A DNA stretch of 64,000 nucleotides, from the NCBI GenBank assembly GCA_050951505.1, contig JBMNJE010000002.1, positions 62,001 to 126,000 on the forward strand, given 5' to 3'. The notes beneath the pieces were generated by a model, which searched no databases, was not told the DNA's origin, and saw nothing but the letters and a program-made list of their open reading frames with translations. Numbering within the stretch: the first letter of the stretch is position 1; each line of letters starts with the position of its first letter. Positions 24,877 through 32,922 of this stretch are shown piece after piece. The position numbers and the translations under genes were made by a program. The DNA comes from DUOA01 sp012839095 (GTDB lineage Bacteria; Bacillota; Clostridia; Caldicoprobacterales; DTU083).

Positions 24877-25509
24877 CAGGATGAGGGATGCCAGCATAAA
24901 TATCAAGGCTCCTCCAATAAGCATAAGGGAAAACTGAGTTTTGTTTACGCTGCTGAAAAAGCCGGCAATAGCCTGCAAAACTCCATGGGATGAGCTGCCC
25001 CCGGCCGCTTCAAAGAGGGATATGAGGCCGAAGAAGAAAGCAAAGAAGACAATAAGGCTGATTATTCTTGCCCTGACAAAGCCTGTTTTGAAATAAACCG
25101 GGTAGTAAATGCCGTTCATTACCATTATGACGGTAAAAGCCGCTGCCAGGCTTTCCGGGGTAATTGGAGGAATATTTATGGGTATGGGAACCAGGCGGAG
25201 TAAGGCAGCGTAAATTAGGTAAGCCAGTACAGCCATCAGGCCGTAGAAAAATACGGATAAATACTTGGCAGCAACGATTTTTTCGCGGCTTATGGGCAGG
25301 CTGTTTAAAACAATATCCGAGCCTGTTTTCTCTTCCAGGCTGCCGGCTGTTATAACCAGCTGATATGTTACTGCTATGATTATGCTGGTAAAAGCGCCGG
25401 AGCCGACGCTTTGAAAGGCCAATGTCAAAATAATTATATATAGCCCTAAAAATCCAAGGGTTTTCTTCTGTATCAGCAGATCCTTAAAAATCAGGTTAAG
25501 CATTTCCAT
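24844..25509 (-). CDS. ABC-2 transporter permease (GntR-linked)
   Basis: The 221-residue membrane protein has six hydrophobic segments and starts MEMLNLIFKDLLIQKKTLGF. Conserved parts include SLEEKTGSDIVLNSLPISREKIVAAKYLS (about residues 56-84), typical of the ABC2_membrane_5 group in bacitracin- and phenol-soluble-modulin-type exporters. Its start overlaps the ATPase gene by 14 bases, so they are coupled. The stop lies 33 bases inside recD2 on the other strand. Confidence 0.88.
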   Translation of the reverse strand: MEMLNLIFKDLLIQKKTLGFLGLYIIILTLAFQSVGSGAFTSIIIAVTYQLVITAGSLEEKTGSDIVLNSLPISREKIVAAKYLSVFFYGLMAVLAYLIYAALLRLVPIPINIPPITPESLAAAFTVIMVMNGIYYPVYFKTGFVRARIISLIVFFAFFFGLISLFEAAGGSSSHGVLQAIAGFFSSVNKTQFSLMLIGGALIFMLASLILSIKLYRGREF

Positions 25510-26365
25510 TCTCCTTTCGGGTATAGTAGAGCATTATATCTTCCAGGGCAGGCTTTTCCGCAGCCGCACCTGCTTTTACAAGAGCATCGGCAGCCTCCTT
25601 GCCTGCAGTTAAGGCCTCAAAGCCGTATATGCCCTTCTTAATGCCGATCAGGTTGTTTTTCAGGCTTGTATCCAGCAGAGAGAGGGGCCCTTTGATTACT
25701 GCGTGTTCTTCTATAAGCTCATCCTTGGTCTTGTTAAAAAGTATTTCCCCTTTGTAAATCATGATGATATAATCCGCAATTCTGTCCAGATCGGATGTTA
25801 TATGAGTTGAGAAAAATACACCCTTGTTTTCATCCTGAATAACATCGTGGAGAATATCCAGGATCTCACTTCTTACCACCGGATCCAGGCCTGAGGTGGG
25901 CTCATCCATGATCAGCAGGTCTGCCTTGTGAGACAGAGCTGCGGCAAGGGAGAATTTCACCTTCATGCCCCGGGACAGATCTTTAATGCTTTTATTCAGA
26001 GGAAGGCTGAACTTCCCGGCTAAACTTCTGAATTTTTCTTCATCCCAATTATTGTAGGCCGAGGCTATAAAGCGTTTCATCCGCTCAACTGTCAGCTCTT
26101 CATAAAAGTGGCTTTCATCATATACAAAGCCAATCCGGTTTTTTATCTCCCTTTCGTGCCTGATGTGGTCCAGGCCGAATATGCTGACTTCTCCCCTGTC
26201 CTTCTTCAGCAGATTCATAATCAGCTTTATGGTTGTGGTTTTGCCGGAGCCGTTAGGTCCTATAAAACCGGTAATGAAGCCCCTGGGCAGTGAAAAGCTG
26301 ATATTGCTCAGGGTAAAATCCTGAAAAGTTTTTGTTAAGCTTTTTACCTCCAATATGTTTTCCAT
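25496..26365 (-). CDS. ABC transporter ATP-binding protein (GntR-linked)
   Basis: The 289-residue ATPase has Walker A GPNGSGKTTT (about residues 36-45), the signature LSRGMKVKFSLAAALS, Walker B LLIMDEPTSGLD and the switch His in FFSTHITSDLD. A C-terminal extension (about residues 215-289) is typical for the YtrB/BcrA type. It should power the permease whose gene overlaps it. Its start abuts the stop of the GntR regulator (26365), so the order is regulator, ATPase, permease. Likely role: antibiotic or envelope-peptide export; substrate unknown. Confidence 0.9.
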   Translation of the reverse strand: MENILEVKSLTKTFQDFTLSNISFSLPRGFITGFIGPNGSGKTTTIKLIMNLLKKDRGEVSIFGLDHIRHEREIKNRIGFVYDESHFYEELTVERMKRFIASAYNNWDEEKFRSLAGKFSLPLNKSIKDLSRGMKVKFSLAAALSHKADLLIMDEPTSGLDPVVRSEILDILHDVIQDENKGVFFSTHITSDLDRIADYIIMIYKGEILFNKTKDELIEEHAVIKGPLSLLDTSLKNNLIGIKKGIYGFEALTAGKEAADALVKAGAAAEKPALEDIMLYYTRKENGNA

Positions 26366-26748
26366 TATTTTTCCTCCTCGCAGAAAAACTTCAGCATTTC
26401 TTCAAGCTCCTTAAAGGTGAGTTCAGCTGACTTGGCCGCTATGACCGCTTCAGACAGCTTTTCCTCAACTATTTTGATACGGCTTTCCCGCAAAAGTTCC
26501 TTGTTCTGGGCTGCTACGTATGAACCTTTGCCGGCAATGGTAGCGATAAAGCCTTCTTTTTCCAGTTCATCATAGGCCCGTTTGGTAGTAATTACGCTGA
26601 TGTTCAGATCCTTGGCCAGGCTCCTTATGGACGGCAAAGGTTCGGATTCTTCCAGCAGGCCTTTCATGATATGGTCCTTTATCTGGTCCGCAATCTGCTG
26701 GTAGATTGGCTTGTCGCCGGTATTGGATATGATTATGTTCAATAGCAT
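26365..26748 (-). CDS. GntR-family regulator, YtrA subfamily
   Basis: The 127-residue protein has an N-terminal winged helix-turn-helix (about residues 8-75: PIYQQIADQIKDHI, LPSIRSLAKDLNISVITTKRAYDELEKEGFI) and only a short helical C-terminus, the mark of the YtrA subfamily. These regulators repress their own ABC operon. ATG 26748 has GGTGAGG at a normal distance; a GTG two codons upstream (26754) is the alternative but falls in that ribosome site. A perfect palindrome lies just upstream over the promoter. Confidence 0.92.
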   Translation of the reverse strand: MLLNIIISNTGDKPIYQQIADQIKDHIMKGLLEESEPLPSIRSLAKDLNISVITTKRAYDELEKEGFIATIAGKGSYVAAQNKELLRESRIKIVEEKLSEAVIAAKSAELTFKELEEMLKFFCEEEK

Positions 26749-26762
26749 GGCCACCTCACCTT

Positions 26763-26790
26763 GTATATACTGTTAATATACAGTATATAC
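26763..26790. promoter_or_regulatory. perfect 11-bp palindrome, probable GntR operator
   Basis: GTATATACTGT, six bases (TAATAT), then ACAGTATATAC: both arms match exactly. It lies 14 bases before the regulator start and covers the -10 element and expected start of the leftward promoter, an ideal position for autorepression. Confidence 0.85.
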
Positions 26791-26810
26791 AGTTGGAGTG
26801 GCAGTGTCAA
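26782..26810 (-). promoter_or_regulatory. promoter of the GntR-ABC operon
   Basis: On the minus strand, TTGACA (plus 26805-26810), 17 bases and TATACT (plus 26782-26787). The -10 lies within the right arm of the palindrome. Confidence 0.8.
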
Positions 26811-26960
26811 TATTTTGCATTGAGTAATCGTAAATAAAAAATGAGTTTATTGAGATGGGTGGCGGTACGCAGCTCGCATTTGATATAATAAAGCCAATGA
26901 TCGTCAATTGGATAAGGCCGGGATTATCAAATGAGCCATGCATGGGGAAGGGGATGCAGT

Positions 26961-28508
26961 ATGAAAAACAGCCTGATACTGACATATGATCTGGGGACTA
27001 CAGGTAATAAATGTACGGTATTTGACAGCCGGGGCAGGGAATTAATGTCCGGCATTGTGCCTTACGATACCATCTATCCCAAACCGGGATGGTCAGAACA
27101 GGATCCTCATGATTTTTGGAAAAGCGTAGTAACCGGGACAAGACAGCTGATTGAAATGGGGCTTAATCCGAAGGATGTTGCCGTTATCGGACTGTCCGGC
27201 CATATGAACGGATGCATTCCCCTGGACAGGAAGGGAGATGTGCTGTACAACAATATTATCCACTCTGACAGCCGAACGGAGAAACAATGCGAATTTATAA
27301 GGCAGCATATTGATGATGAGTCCTACTATCGGATTACAGGCAACAGGCTGGATCCCCATTATACACTGCCCAAGGTTTTATGGCTGAAGCAGCATTATCC
27401 TGACCTTTACAAGAAAACCGTTTTCTTCATCAATACCAAGGATTATATATCGTACCGCCTAACCGGCAGGATGGGAATCACCGACTATTCTGATGCTTCC
27501 CTTACATGCATGCTGGATCTGCATAAGGGTGAATGGGCATATGATATGCTGAAGACCCTGGATGTGGACTGCAATAAACTGCCCGAACTGCGCTGCTCCC
27601 ATGAAACAGCAGGATACCTGTCCGGCGAGGCGGCAGGCATTCTTGGCCTGGTGGAAGGAACACCTGTGACGGTGGGCGGAGGAGACGGTGCCTGCGCTAC
27701 CAGGGGTTCAGGTGTCAAAAATATCGGTGATGCCTATAACAACTTTGGAAGCAGTGCCTGGATTGCCGCACTGAACCATGCTCCCGTTATTGACGAGGCC
27801 GCCAGGATATTTAACTTTTTTGACCTGAACGGGAAGGACATGGTTGTCTGCGGAACAGTCCAATCTGCAGCAGCTGCCTATAACTGGGCAGTTGACATCA
27901 TGGGCCGGGCGGCTGAAGAAGAAGGCTGGGCAGAAAAAGCTTCCGGAAAGGGCTTCTATGATAAAATGGAAGCCATGGCCCGTTCATCATCCATCGGCGC
28001 CAATGGGATCTTCTTCCTTCCCTATCTGATGGGTGAACGTACTCCCCTGTGGGATCCCAATACCCGCGGAGCCTTCATCGGCTTTACACTCTTTCATAAC
28101 CGTAATGATATGATCCGGGCGGTTTATGAGGGAATTGCCTATGCTCTCAGAACGGTATTGGATGTTTACAGGGAAAACCGGCTGAGCTTTAAGGATATGA
28201 TTCTTATAGGCGGAGGCGCAAAAAGCAGGTTATGGACTGAAATGCTCTGCCATATTTACAACCTTCCCGTGAAGGTACACCCTGCCCCGGGCGTGGCTAC
28301 TTCACTGGGTGCTGCCATAGCGGCAGGTGTTGGCGCAGGCATGTTTAAGGACTTTGCAGCTGCCTTAGACCAGGAATTTGAAACAGTACATGCGCCTGAT
28401 CCGGAACAACATGAGAAGTACGAAGAATATTATAAAGTCTTCCGGACTGTTTACCCGGATATAAAACCCGTTTATGACAGGATTGCCCAATTGAGAGAAC
28501 AGCAATAA
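26961..28508 (+). CDS. FGGY-family carbohydrate kinase (xylulokinase-like)
   Basis: The 515-residue kinase phosphorylates a sugar or polyol. It starts ILTYDLGTTGNKCTVFDSRG (ATP phosphate-1 loop, about residues 5-24), has the FGGY N-terminal sugar-binding region (SGHMNGCIPLDRKG), the catalytic-base region GGGDGACATRGSG (about residues 234-246) and the C-terminal ATPase loop ILIGGGAKSRLWTEMLC (about residues 415-431). It is closest to XylB in length and pattern, but the sugar cannot be named. ATG 26961 follows AAGGGGATGCAGT. A TGATATAAT extended -10 sits at 26881-26889. The next gene, a threonine aldolase, starts 19 bases after it. Confidence 0.9.
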   Translation: MKNSLILTYDLGTTGNKCTVFDSRGRELMSGIVPYDTIYPKPGWSEQDPHDFWKSVVTGTRQLIEMGLNPKDVAVIGLSGHMNGCIPLDRKGDVLYNNIIHSDSRTEKQCEFIRQHIDDESYYRITGNRLDPHYTLPKVLWLKQHYPDLYKKTVFFINTKDYISYRLTGRMGITDYSDASLTCMLDLHKGEWAYDMLKTLDVDCNKLPELRCSHETAGYLSGEAAGILGLVEGTPVTVGGGDGACATRGSGVKNIGDAYNNFGSSAWIAALNHAPVIDEAARIFNFFDLNGKDMVVCGTVQSAAAAYNWAVDIMGRAAEEEGWAEKASGKGFYDKMEAMARSSSIGANGIFFLPYLMGERTPLWDPNTRGAFIGFTLFHNRNDMIRAVYEGIAYALRTVLDVYRENRLSFKDMILIGGGAKSRLWTEMLCHIYNLPVKVHPAPGVATSLGAAIAAGVGAGMFKDFAAALDQEFETVHAPDPEQHEKYEEYYKVFRTVYPDIKPVYDRIAQLREQQ

Positions 28509-28527
28509 GGTAAGAGGAGCAGATGAA

Positions 28528-29562
28528 ATGGTGAGATACAAAAGAAGTTTTGCAAGCGATAATAATGCTGTTGTACATCCCAAAATTATGGAGGCCCTTC
28601 AGGAGGCCAACAACTGTCATGTCCTTTCCTATGGGGAGGATCACTATACTGAATCAGCCCGGGAACGATTCAGGGAAGTTTTTGGAGAGGACAGCGAGGT
28701 ATTCTTTGTTTTTAACGGAACAGGGGCCAATGTAACAGGTCTTGCTTCCATGACTATGCCTTATCAGACTATCATCTGTACAGATTATGCGCATATACAT
28801 GTGGACGAATGCGGTGCTGCTGAGCGCTTCATCGGATGCAGGCTCCTGCCCCTGCATTCGGAGGATGGCAAGCTGCGGCCTGAACAAATAATGCCTGCTC
28901 TGTCCGCTGTCGGAGTTGAGCATCATTCCCAGCCCGGTGTTGTTTCCGTCACCCAGTGCACAGAGGTCGGGACAGTGTATACGGCTGAGGAATTGAAGAA
29001 GTTGGCTCAATTTTCCCATGCCAACAATCTGCTGGTACATATGGACGGCGCCAGAATCGCCAATGCAGCCGCATATCTGGGGACCTCGCTGAAAGCCATT
29101 ACTGCTGATGTGGGCATTGATGTACTGTCATTTGGAGGAACCAAAAACGGTTTGATGTTTGGTGAGGCGGTTGTATTTTTTAACAGAAAGCTGGCTCAAA
29201 ACTACAAGTATATTCGCAAGCAGGGTACCCAGCTGGCATCCAAAATGCGATATATAGCCGTGCAGTTTGACGTTTTACTGTCCAGCCGGCTTTGGCTGGA
29301 AAATGCAAGTAAAGCCAATGCCATGGCGGCATTGCTGGCAAGAGAGGCGGAGAAAATACCCGGAATTACCATTACACAGCCTGTGGAGGCCAACGGTGTG
29401 TTTGTTTCTATGCCCCAGGCTGCCGCCGAAAGATTGCAGCAGCGCTGCTTCTTCTACCCCTGGGACAAGGAAAAGAGTGAATACCGCTGGATGACCTCTT
29501 TTGATATGGAAGAGGAAGATATCATGGAATTTATAGAAGCTGTTAAGGCAGCCATGGAATGA
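28528..29562 (+). CDS. low-specificity threonine aldolase (PLP-dependent)
   Basis: The 344-residue enzyme cleaves threonine or a related beta-hydroxy amino acid to glycine and an aldehyde. It matches the ThrA/LtaE fold: FASDNNAVVHPKIMEAL at the start, GTGANVTGL for cofactor phosphate binding, HMDGARIANAA (about residues 171-181) and the PLP lysine in SFGGTKNGLMFGE (Lys206). ATG 28528 follows AAGAGGAGCAGATGAA. It appears to be in one operon with the upstream FGGY kinase, which is an odd pairing. Confidence 0.9.
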   Translation: MVRYKRSFASDNNAVVHPKIMEALQEANNCHVLSYGEDHYTESARERFREVFGEDSEVFFVFNGTGANVTGLASMTMPYQTIICTDYAHIHVDECGAAERFIGCRLLPLHSEDGKLRPEQIMPALSAVGVEHHSQPGVVSVTQCTEVGTVYTAEELKKLAQFSHANNLLVHMDGARIANAAAYLGTSLKAITADVGIDVLSFGGTKNGLMFGEAVVFFNRKLAQNYKYIRKQGTQLASKMRYIAVQFDVLLSSRLWLENASKANAMAALLAREAEKIPGITITQPVEANGVFVSMPQAAAERLQQRCFFYPWDKEKSEYRWMTSFDMEEEDIMEFIEAVKAAME

Positions 29563-29657
29563 ACTGATCGGATATGCAAATCAGGTTATATTAGGTGAAT
29601 GAATCAGAAATATTGTAGAGCCGGCAAGTGATATTATTCTTGAATGGAGATATTTAA

Positions 29658-30926
29658 ATGCATAAGAGACTTCAGGGGATGCGCACAGAACTGGTAATGT
29701 ATTTTATTTTGATATCAGCTGCGGCAATAGCAAACGGTTTGAGCGACAGCGTCTATTCAAATTATTTCAAAGAGGTCTATAAGGTTACAGCCTTTCAGAG
29801 AGGATTAATCGAATTCCCCCGGGAGCTTCCGGGTCTGCTCTGCGCTCTTGTTATAGGCTTGTTTGGTTTTATTGGAGATTTGCGTCTGGCACTAATTGCC
29901 CAGGTATTGGCATTTGCAGGCGTAACGGCGCTTGGTCTGTTTACACCGCCCTTTGCTGTCATGCTGATATTTCTATTCATCAACTCCATGGGCATGCATC
30001 TTTTCATGCCCCTTCAGGATGCAATAGGAATGTCGCTGGCTGAGCCTCATCAGATAGGACGCAGGATGGGCCAGTATTCCAGTGTTCGTTCTGCCTTTGG
30101 CTTAATAGCCGCCCTTCTTGTGTTTTTTGGCTTCAGATCAGGCTTTTTCAGTTTCCAAACAGAGATAAAATGGATTTTTATAGTTTCTGCGGCTTTCTTT
30201 CTATTTGCTGTGTGGACTGCCTTTGCCATGGCTGGAAAAGGGCGTCCGGTAAAGGCCAGACCGGGGAAGCTGAAATTGGTTTTTAGAAAACAGTACAAGT
30301 ATTACTATTTTCTTACTGTCCTTCACGGTGTGCAAAAGCAAATTGCTTATGTGTACGGTACCTGGCTGATTGTTGACCTGCTCATGAAAAAAGCTGATAC
30401 CATTGCTCTATTGTCCATAGTTGTCGGCTTTATTTCCATTTTCTTTCTTAACCTGGTCGGAAAGTGGATGGATCGGTTTGGGATCAGGAAAATGATGTTT
30501 ATTGAGGCATTCGCCTTTATTTTTGTATATATACTCTACGGCCTGGCTGCCTGGGGAATTACTGCAGAATTGTATCCTTCACAGGGTCTGGCAGTGGGAG
30601 CAGTCTACCTATTGTTCATTATAGACAGGCTGTCCATGCAGATGGGTATGGTAAGGTCTGTCTACCTGCGCTCGATTGCATGGGACGAGAATGAGGTGAC
30701 GGCAGCCTTGTCCACCGGAGTCAGTCTGGATCATATAGTCTCTATATTGGCTGCCGTTACAGGCGGCTTTATCTGGAGCCGATGGGGCAGTCACTGGGTC
30801 TTCTTTCTGGCTGCCTTGTTCTCGTTGGGAAACCTCTATGTTGCTATCAGGGTCAGGCCTGCAGAGGAAAAAGAAGCAGCAGAGAAAATGCGTCTTTCGC
30901 TTAAAGAAAGTCAGTCTGTACATTAG
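29658..30926 (+). CDS. MFS transporter
   Basis: The 422-residue membrane protein has about twelve hydrophobic segments. The loop after segment 2 (LRLALIAQ) and the central hydrophilic loop (KGRPVKARPGKLKLVFRKQY, about residues 193-213) fit a major facilitator. It ends in a charged tail. The substrate is unknown; the neighbours (FGGY kinase, threonine aldolase) suggest a small metabolite. It begins 95 bases after the aldolase and ends before a two-way terminator. Confidence 0.85.
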   Translation: MHKRLQGMRTELVMYFILISAAAIANGLSDSVYSNYFKEVYKVTAFQRGLIEFPRELPGLLCALVIGLFGFIGDLRLALIAQVLAFAGVTALGLFTPPFAVMLIFLFINSMGMHLFMPLQDAIGMSLAEPHQIGRRMGQYSSVRSAFGLIAALLVFFGFRSGFFSFQTEIKWIFIVSAAFFLFAVWTAFAMAGKGRPVKARPGKLKLVFRKQYKYYYFLTVLHGVQKQIAYVYGTWLIVDLLMKKADTIALLSIVVGFISIFFLNLVGKWMDRFGIRKMMFIEAFAFIFVYILYGLAAWGITAELYPSQGLAVGAVYLLFIIDRLSMQMGMVRSVYLRSIAWDENEVTAALSTGVSLDHIVSILAAVTGGFIWSRWGSHWVFFLAALFSLGNLYVAIRVRPAEEKEAAEKMRLSLKESQSVH

Positions 30927-31016
30927 ATGGACATGATAATGCCATAGAGCTGCCGGGAATATAACTTTGTCATCAGTTCTGCAGCGGCTGTGCACAGTGA
31001 ATTTTGCATGAAAAGC

Positions 31017-31062
31017 AAAAAACTCCGTGAATGGGGCTATATAACATTCACGGAGTTTTTTC
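31017..31062. terminator. two-way terminator between the MFS gene and fba
   Basis: A 15-bp perfect hairpin, AAAAACTCCGTGAAT / ATTCACGGAGTTTTT, with a 13-base loop. T runs on both sides let it end both the rightward MFS gene and the leftward fba. Confidence 0.93.
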
Positions 31063-31094
31063 TGAAAGTTGGTGTAAATTTAGACGCCGCAAAC

Positions 31095-32024
31095 TCAGAT
31101 TTTATTGTTGCAGCCCAGAACATTGACAATTTTATGACGAACCAGTTCCTTGATGGCAGCCCTTGCCGGAGCCAGATACTGCCTGGGGTCAAAATCACCG
31201 GGCTTTTCAGCAAAGTGCTTGCGGATGCTGGCTGTCATTGCAAGACGAAGGTCGGAGTCGATATTGATCTTGCATACTGCCATGGAAGCAGCTTTTCTCA
31301 GCATATCTTCCGGAACACCCTGTGCGCCGGGCATCTGACCGCCGTATTTATTAATTGTGTCGACAAACTCAGGAACAACCGAAGAAGCACCATGCAGGAC
31401 AATGGGGAAGCCCGGAACAAGCTTTCCTATCTCCTCCAATATGTCAAAGCGCAGCTTGGCCTCGCCCTTGAACTTGTATGCACCGTGGCTGGTACCGATG
31501 GCTATAGCCAGGGAGTCAACGCCGGTTCTTTCAACAAATTCCTGAACCTGCTCAGGTTTGGTGTAGCTGGCATCTTCTTCGCTTACATTGACGTCATCCT
31601 CAATGCCGGCCAGACGGCCCAGTTCTCCTTCCACGACAACACCGCGGTCATGAGCATAGTCAACAACCTGTTTGGTGAGCCGGATATTCTCTTCGAAGGA
31701 ATGCTTGGAACCATCTATCATAACAGAGGTAAAGCCGCCGTCTATGCAGGCTTTGCATATTTCGAAGTCTTCACCGTGATCAAGATGAAGAGCGATGGGC
31801 AGATCAGTTTCAGCTAAGGCAGCTTCAACCAGTTTTATCAGATATGTATGTTTGGCATATCTTCTGGCACCTGCGGAAACCTGAAGGATGAGAGGTGCAC
31901 GCTCTTCCACGGCGGCTTCTGTGATACCCTGGATAATTTCCATATTATTTACATTGAATGCACCAATGGCATAACCACCTTCATATGCCTTCCTGAACAT
32001 TTCTGTAGTCGTAACTAGAGGCAT
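31095..32024 (-). CDS. fba: class II fructose-bisphosphate aldolase
   Basis: Fba splits fructose 1,6-bisphosphate to dihydroxyacetone phosphate and glyceraldehyde 3-phosphate in glycolysis. The 309-residue zinc enzyme starts MPLVTTTEMFRKAYEGGYAIGAFNVNNME and carries LHLDHGEDFEICK (zinc ligand His and the catalytic Asp, about residues 80-92), GELGRLAGIEDDV and VLHGASSVVPEFV (about residues 208-220). I chose ATG 32024 because AAGGAG lies 11 bases upstream and it gives the family start. It runs leftward, opposite to bioY. Confidence 0.94.
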   Translation of the reverse strand: MPLVTTTEMFRKAYEGGYAIGAFNVNNMEIIQGITEAAVEERAPLILQVSAGARRYAKHTYLIKLVEAALAETDLPIALHLDHGEDFEICKACIDGGFTSVMIDGSKHSFEENIRLTKQVVDYAHDRGVVVEGELGRLAGIEDDVNVSEEDASYTKPEQVQEFVERTGVDSLAIAIGTSHGAYKFKGEAKLRFDILEEIGKLVPGFPIVLHGASSVVPEFVDTINKYGGQMPGAQGVPEDMLRKAASMAVCKINIDSDLRLAMTASIRKHFAEKPGDFDPRQYLAPARAAIKELVRHKIVNVLGCNNKI

Positions 32025-32083
32025 TATTAAATCACTCCTTAAATTTAGATTCAGCATTAGTATGTATATTTTTTGACATATTT

Positions 32084-32111
32084 ATTGTAACAGATTGAGT
32101 CTAAAAAGCAA
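32084..32111 (-). promoter_or_regulatory. fba: candidate promoter of fba
   Basis: On the minus strand, TTGCTT (plus 32106-32111), 16 bases and TACAAT (plus 32084-32089), about 60 bases before the start. Confidence 0.45.
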
Positions 32112-32152
32112 GGTTATTTTTGATAAATGGGAATAAGTGGAATAAAAGCCCT

Positions 32153-32186
32153 ATTGTCAACTAAGAATCTATATTTGGTTGACAAT
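32153..32186. promoter_or_regulatory. BirA-type operator upstream of bioY
   Basis: An inverted repeat, ATTGTCAAC - 16 bases - GTTGACAAT, with perfect 9-bp arms. It matches the Gram-positive BirA (biotin repressor) box pattern TTGTnAAC-N14-16-GTTnACAA. The right arm contains the -35 of the bioY promoter, so biotin-bound BirA would block bioY. Confidence 0.85.
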
Positions 32187-32207
32187 GGGAATGGAATGCC
32201 ATATAAT
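32179..32207 (+). promoter_or_regulatory. bioY: bioY promoter
   Basis: Perfect consensus: TTGACA 32179-32184, 17 bases, TATAAT 32202-32207, 60 bases before the start. Confidence 0.85.
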
Positions 32208-32267
32208 CAAAACAATTCTTTATTGAGTGCAGTTTCAGCATGACAACAATAAGAGGAGTGCTTTATT

Positions 32268-32816
32268 TTGAAGACAAAGGATTTGGTTTTGATTGCACTG
32301 TTTGCTGCGTTGACTGCAGCAGGCGGTTTTATTAATATCCCTACGCCTTTTGTTCCCTTTTCCCTGCAGTTTTTATTTTGCGCCTATGCAGGTGTTCTGC
32401 TGGGGGCGAAAAGGGCACTATTATCCCAGCTGCTTTATCTTGCCATCGGTTTGGCGGGACTTCCGGTTTTCACAAAAGGAGGGGGGGTTGGTTACCTGCT
32501 GCAGCCCAGCTTCGGGTTTCTGCTGGGTTTTGCCGTTTGCGCATTTATCATAGGGCTTCTTGTTGAAAAAACACCCAGCCCCGGCTTTGTCGGAATAACC
32601 GCTGCCGTGCTGCTGGGGCTCTTGTCTGTTTACTTAATAGGAACGCTTTATCTGTACTTCATCGTCAATTACATGGCTGCTCCGGACAGCAGGATTCCCC
32701 TGAGCAGGGCAATTGCTCTGGGTGTAACGCCCTTTATTCTTTTTGATTTGATCAAGGTTGTCCTTGTTTCCGTCACCAGTCTGAAAATACTGCCTGCACT
32801 TGGCAGGTTTCGTTGA
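32268..32816 (+). CDS. bioY: BioY, biotin ECF transporter substrate-binding subunit
   Basis: BioY binds and imports biotin, usually with a shared energising module (EcfA/A'/T) encoded elsewhere. The 182-residue protein has six hydrophobic segments, the FALTAAGGFINIPTP-type start (about residues 10-26), PFVPFSLQFLFCAYAGVLLGAKRALLSQLLYLAIGLAGLPVF and GGGVGYLLQPSFGFLLGF, all typical of BioY. The start is TTG 32268, 7-8 bases after AGAGGAG. A BirA-type box covers its promoter. No biotin synthesis genes are in the window, so uptake may be the main source. Confidence 0.95.
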   Translation: MKTKDLVLIALFAALTAAGGFINIPTPFVPFSLQFLFCAYAGVLLGAKRALLSQLLYLAIGLAGLPVFTKGGGVGYLLQPSFGFLLGFAVCAFIIGLLVEKTPSPGFVGITAAVLLGLLSVYLIGTLYLYFIVNYMAAPDSRIPLSRAIALGVTPFILFDLIKVVLVSVTSLKILPALGRFR

Positions 32817-32841
32817 TTTTTCATTCGGTATTCTATATAAT
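32813..32841 (+). promoter_or_regulatory. topB: promoter of topB
   Basis: TTGATT 32813-32818 (overlapping the bioY stop), a 17-base spacer and TATAAT 32836-32841, 82 bases before topB. Confidence 0.65.
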
Positions 32842-32922
32842 GTACAATATGAATCGGGAAGGATGTTTTTTCAGTCGGCGTCTCTGGTTTCGATTGTTTA
32901 AGCCGCATGGCAGGGGGAGAAG

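Noticed and set aside
30990..31817. Long rightward open frame (275 codons) opposite fba
   Set aside because: It is antisense to a clear class II aldolase gene, has no domain, no ribosome site and overlaps the two-way terminator at its start.
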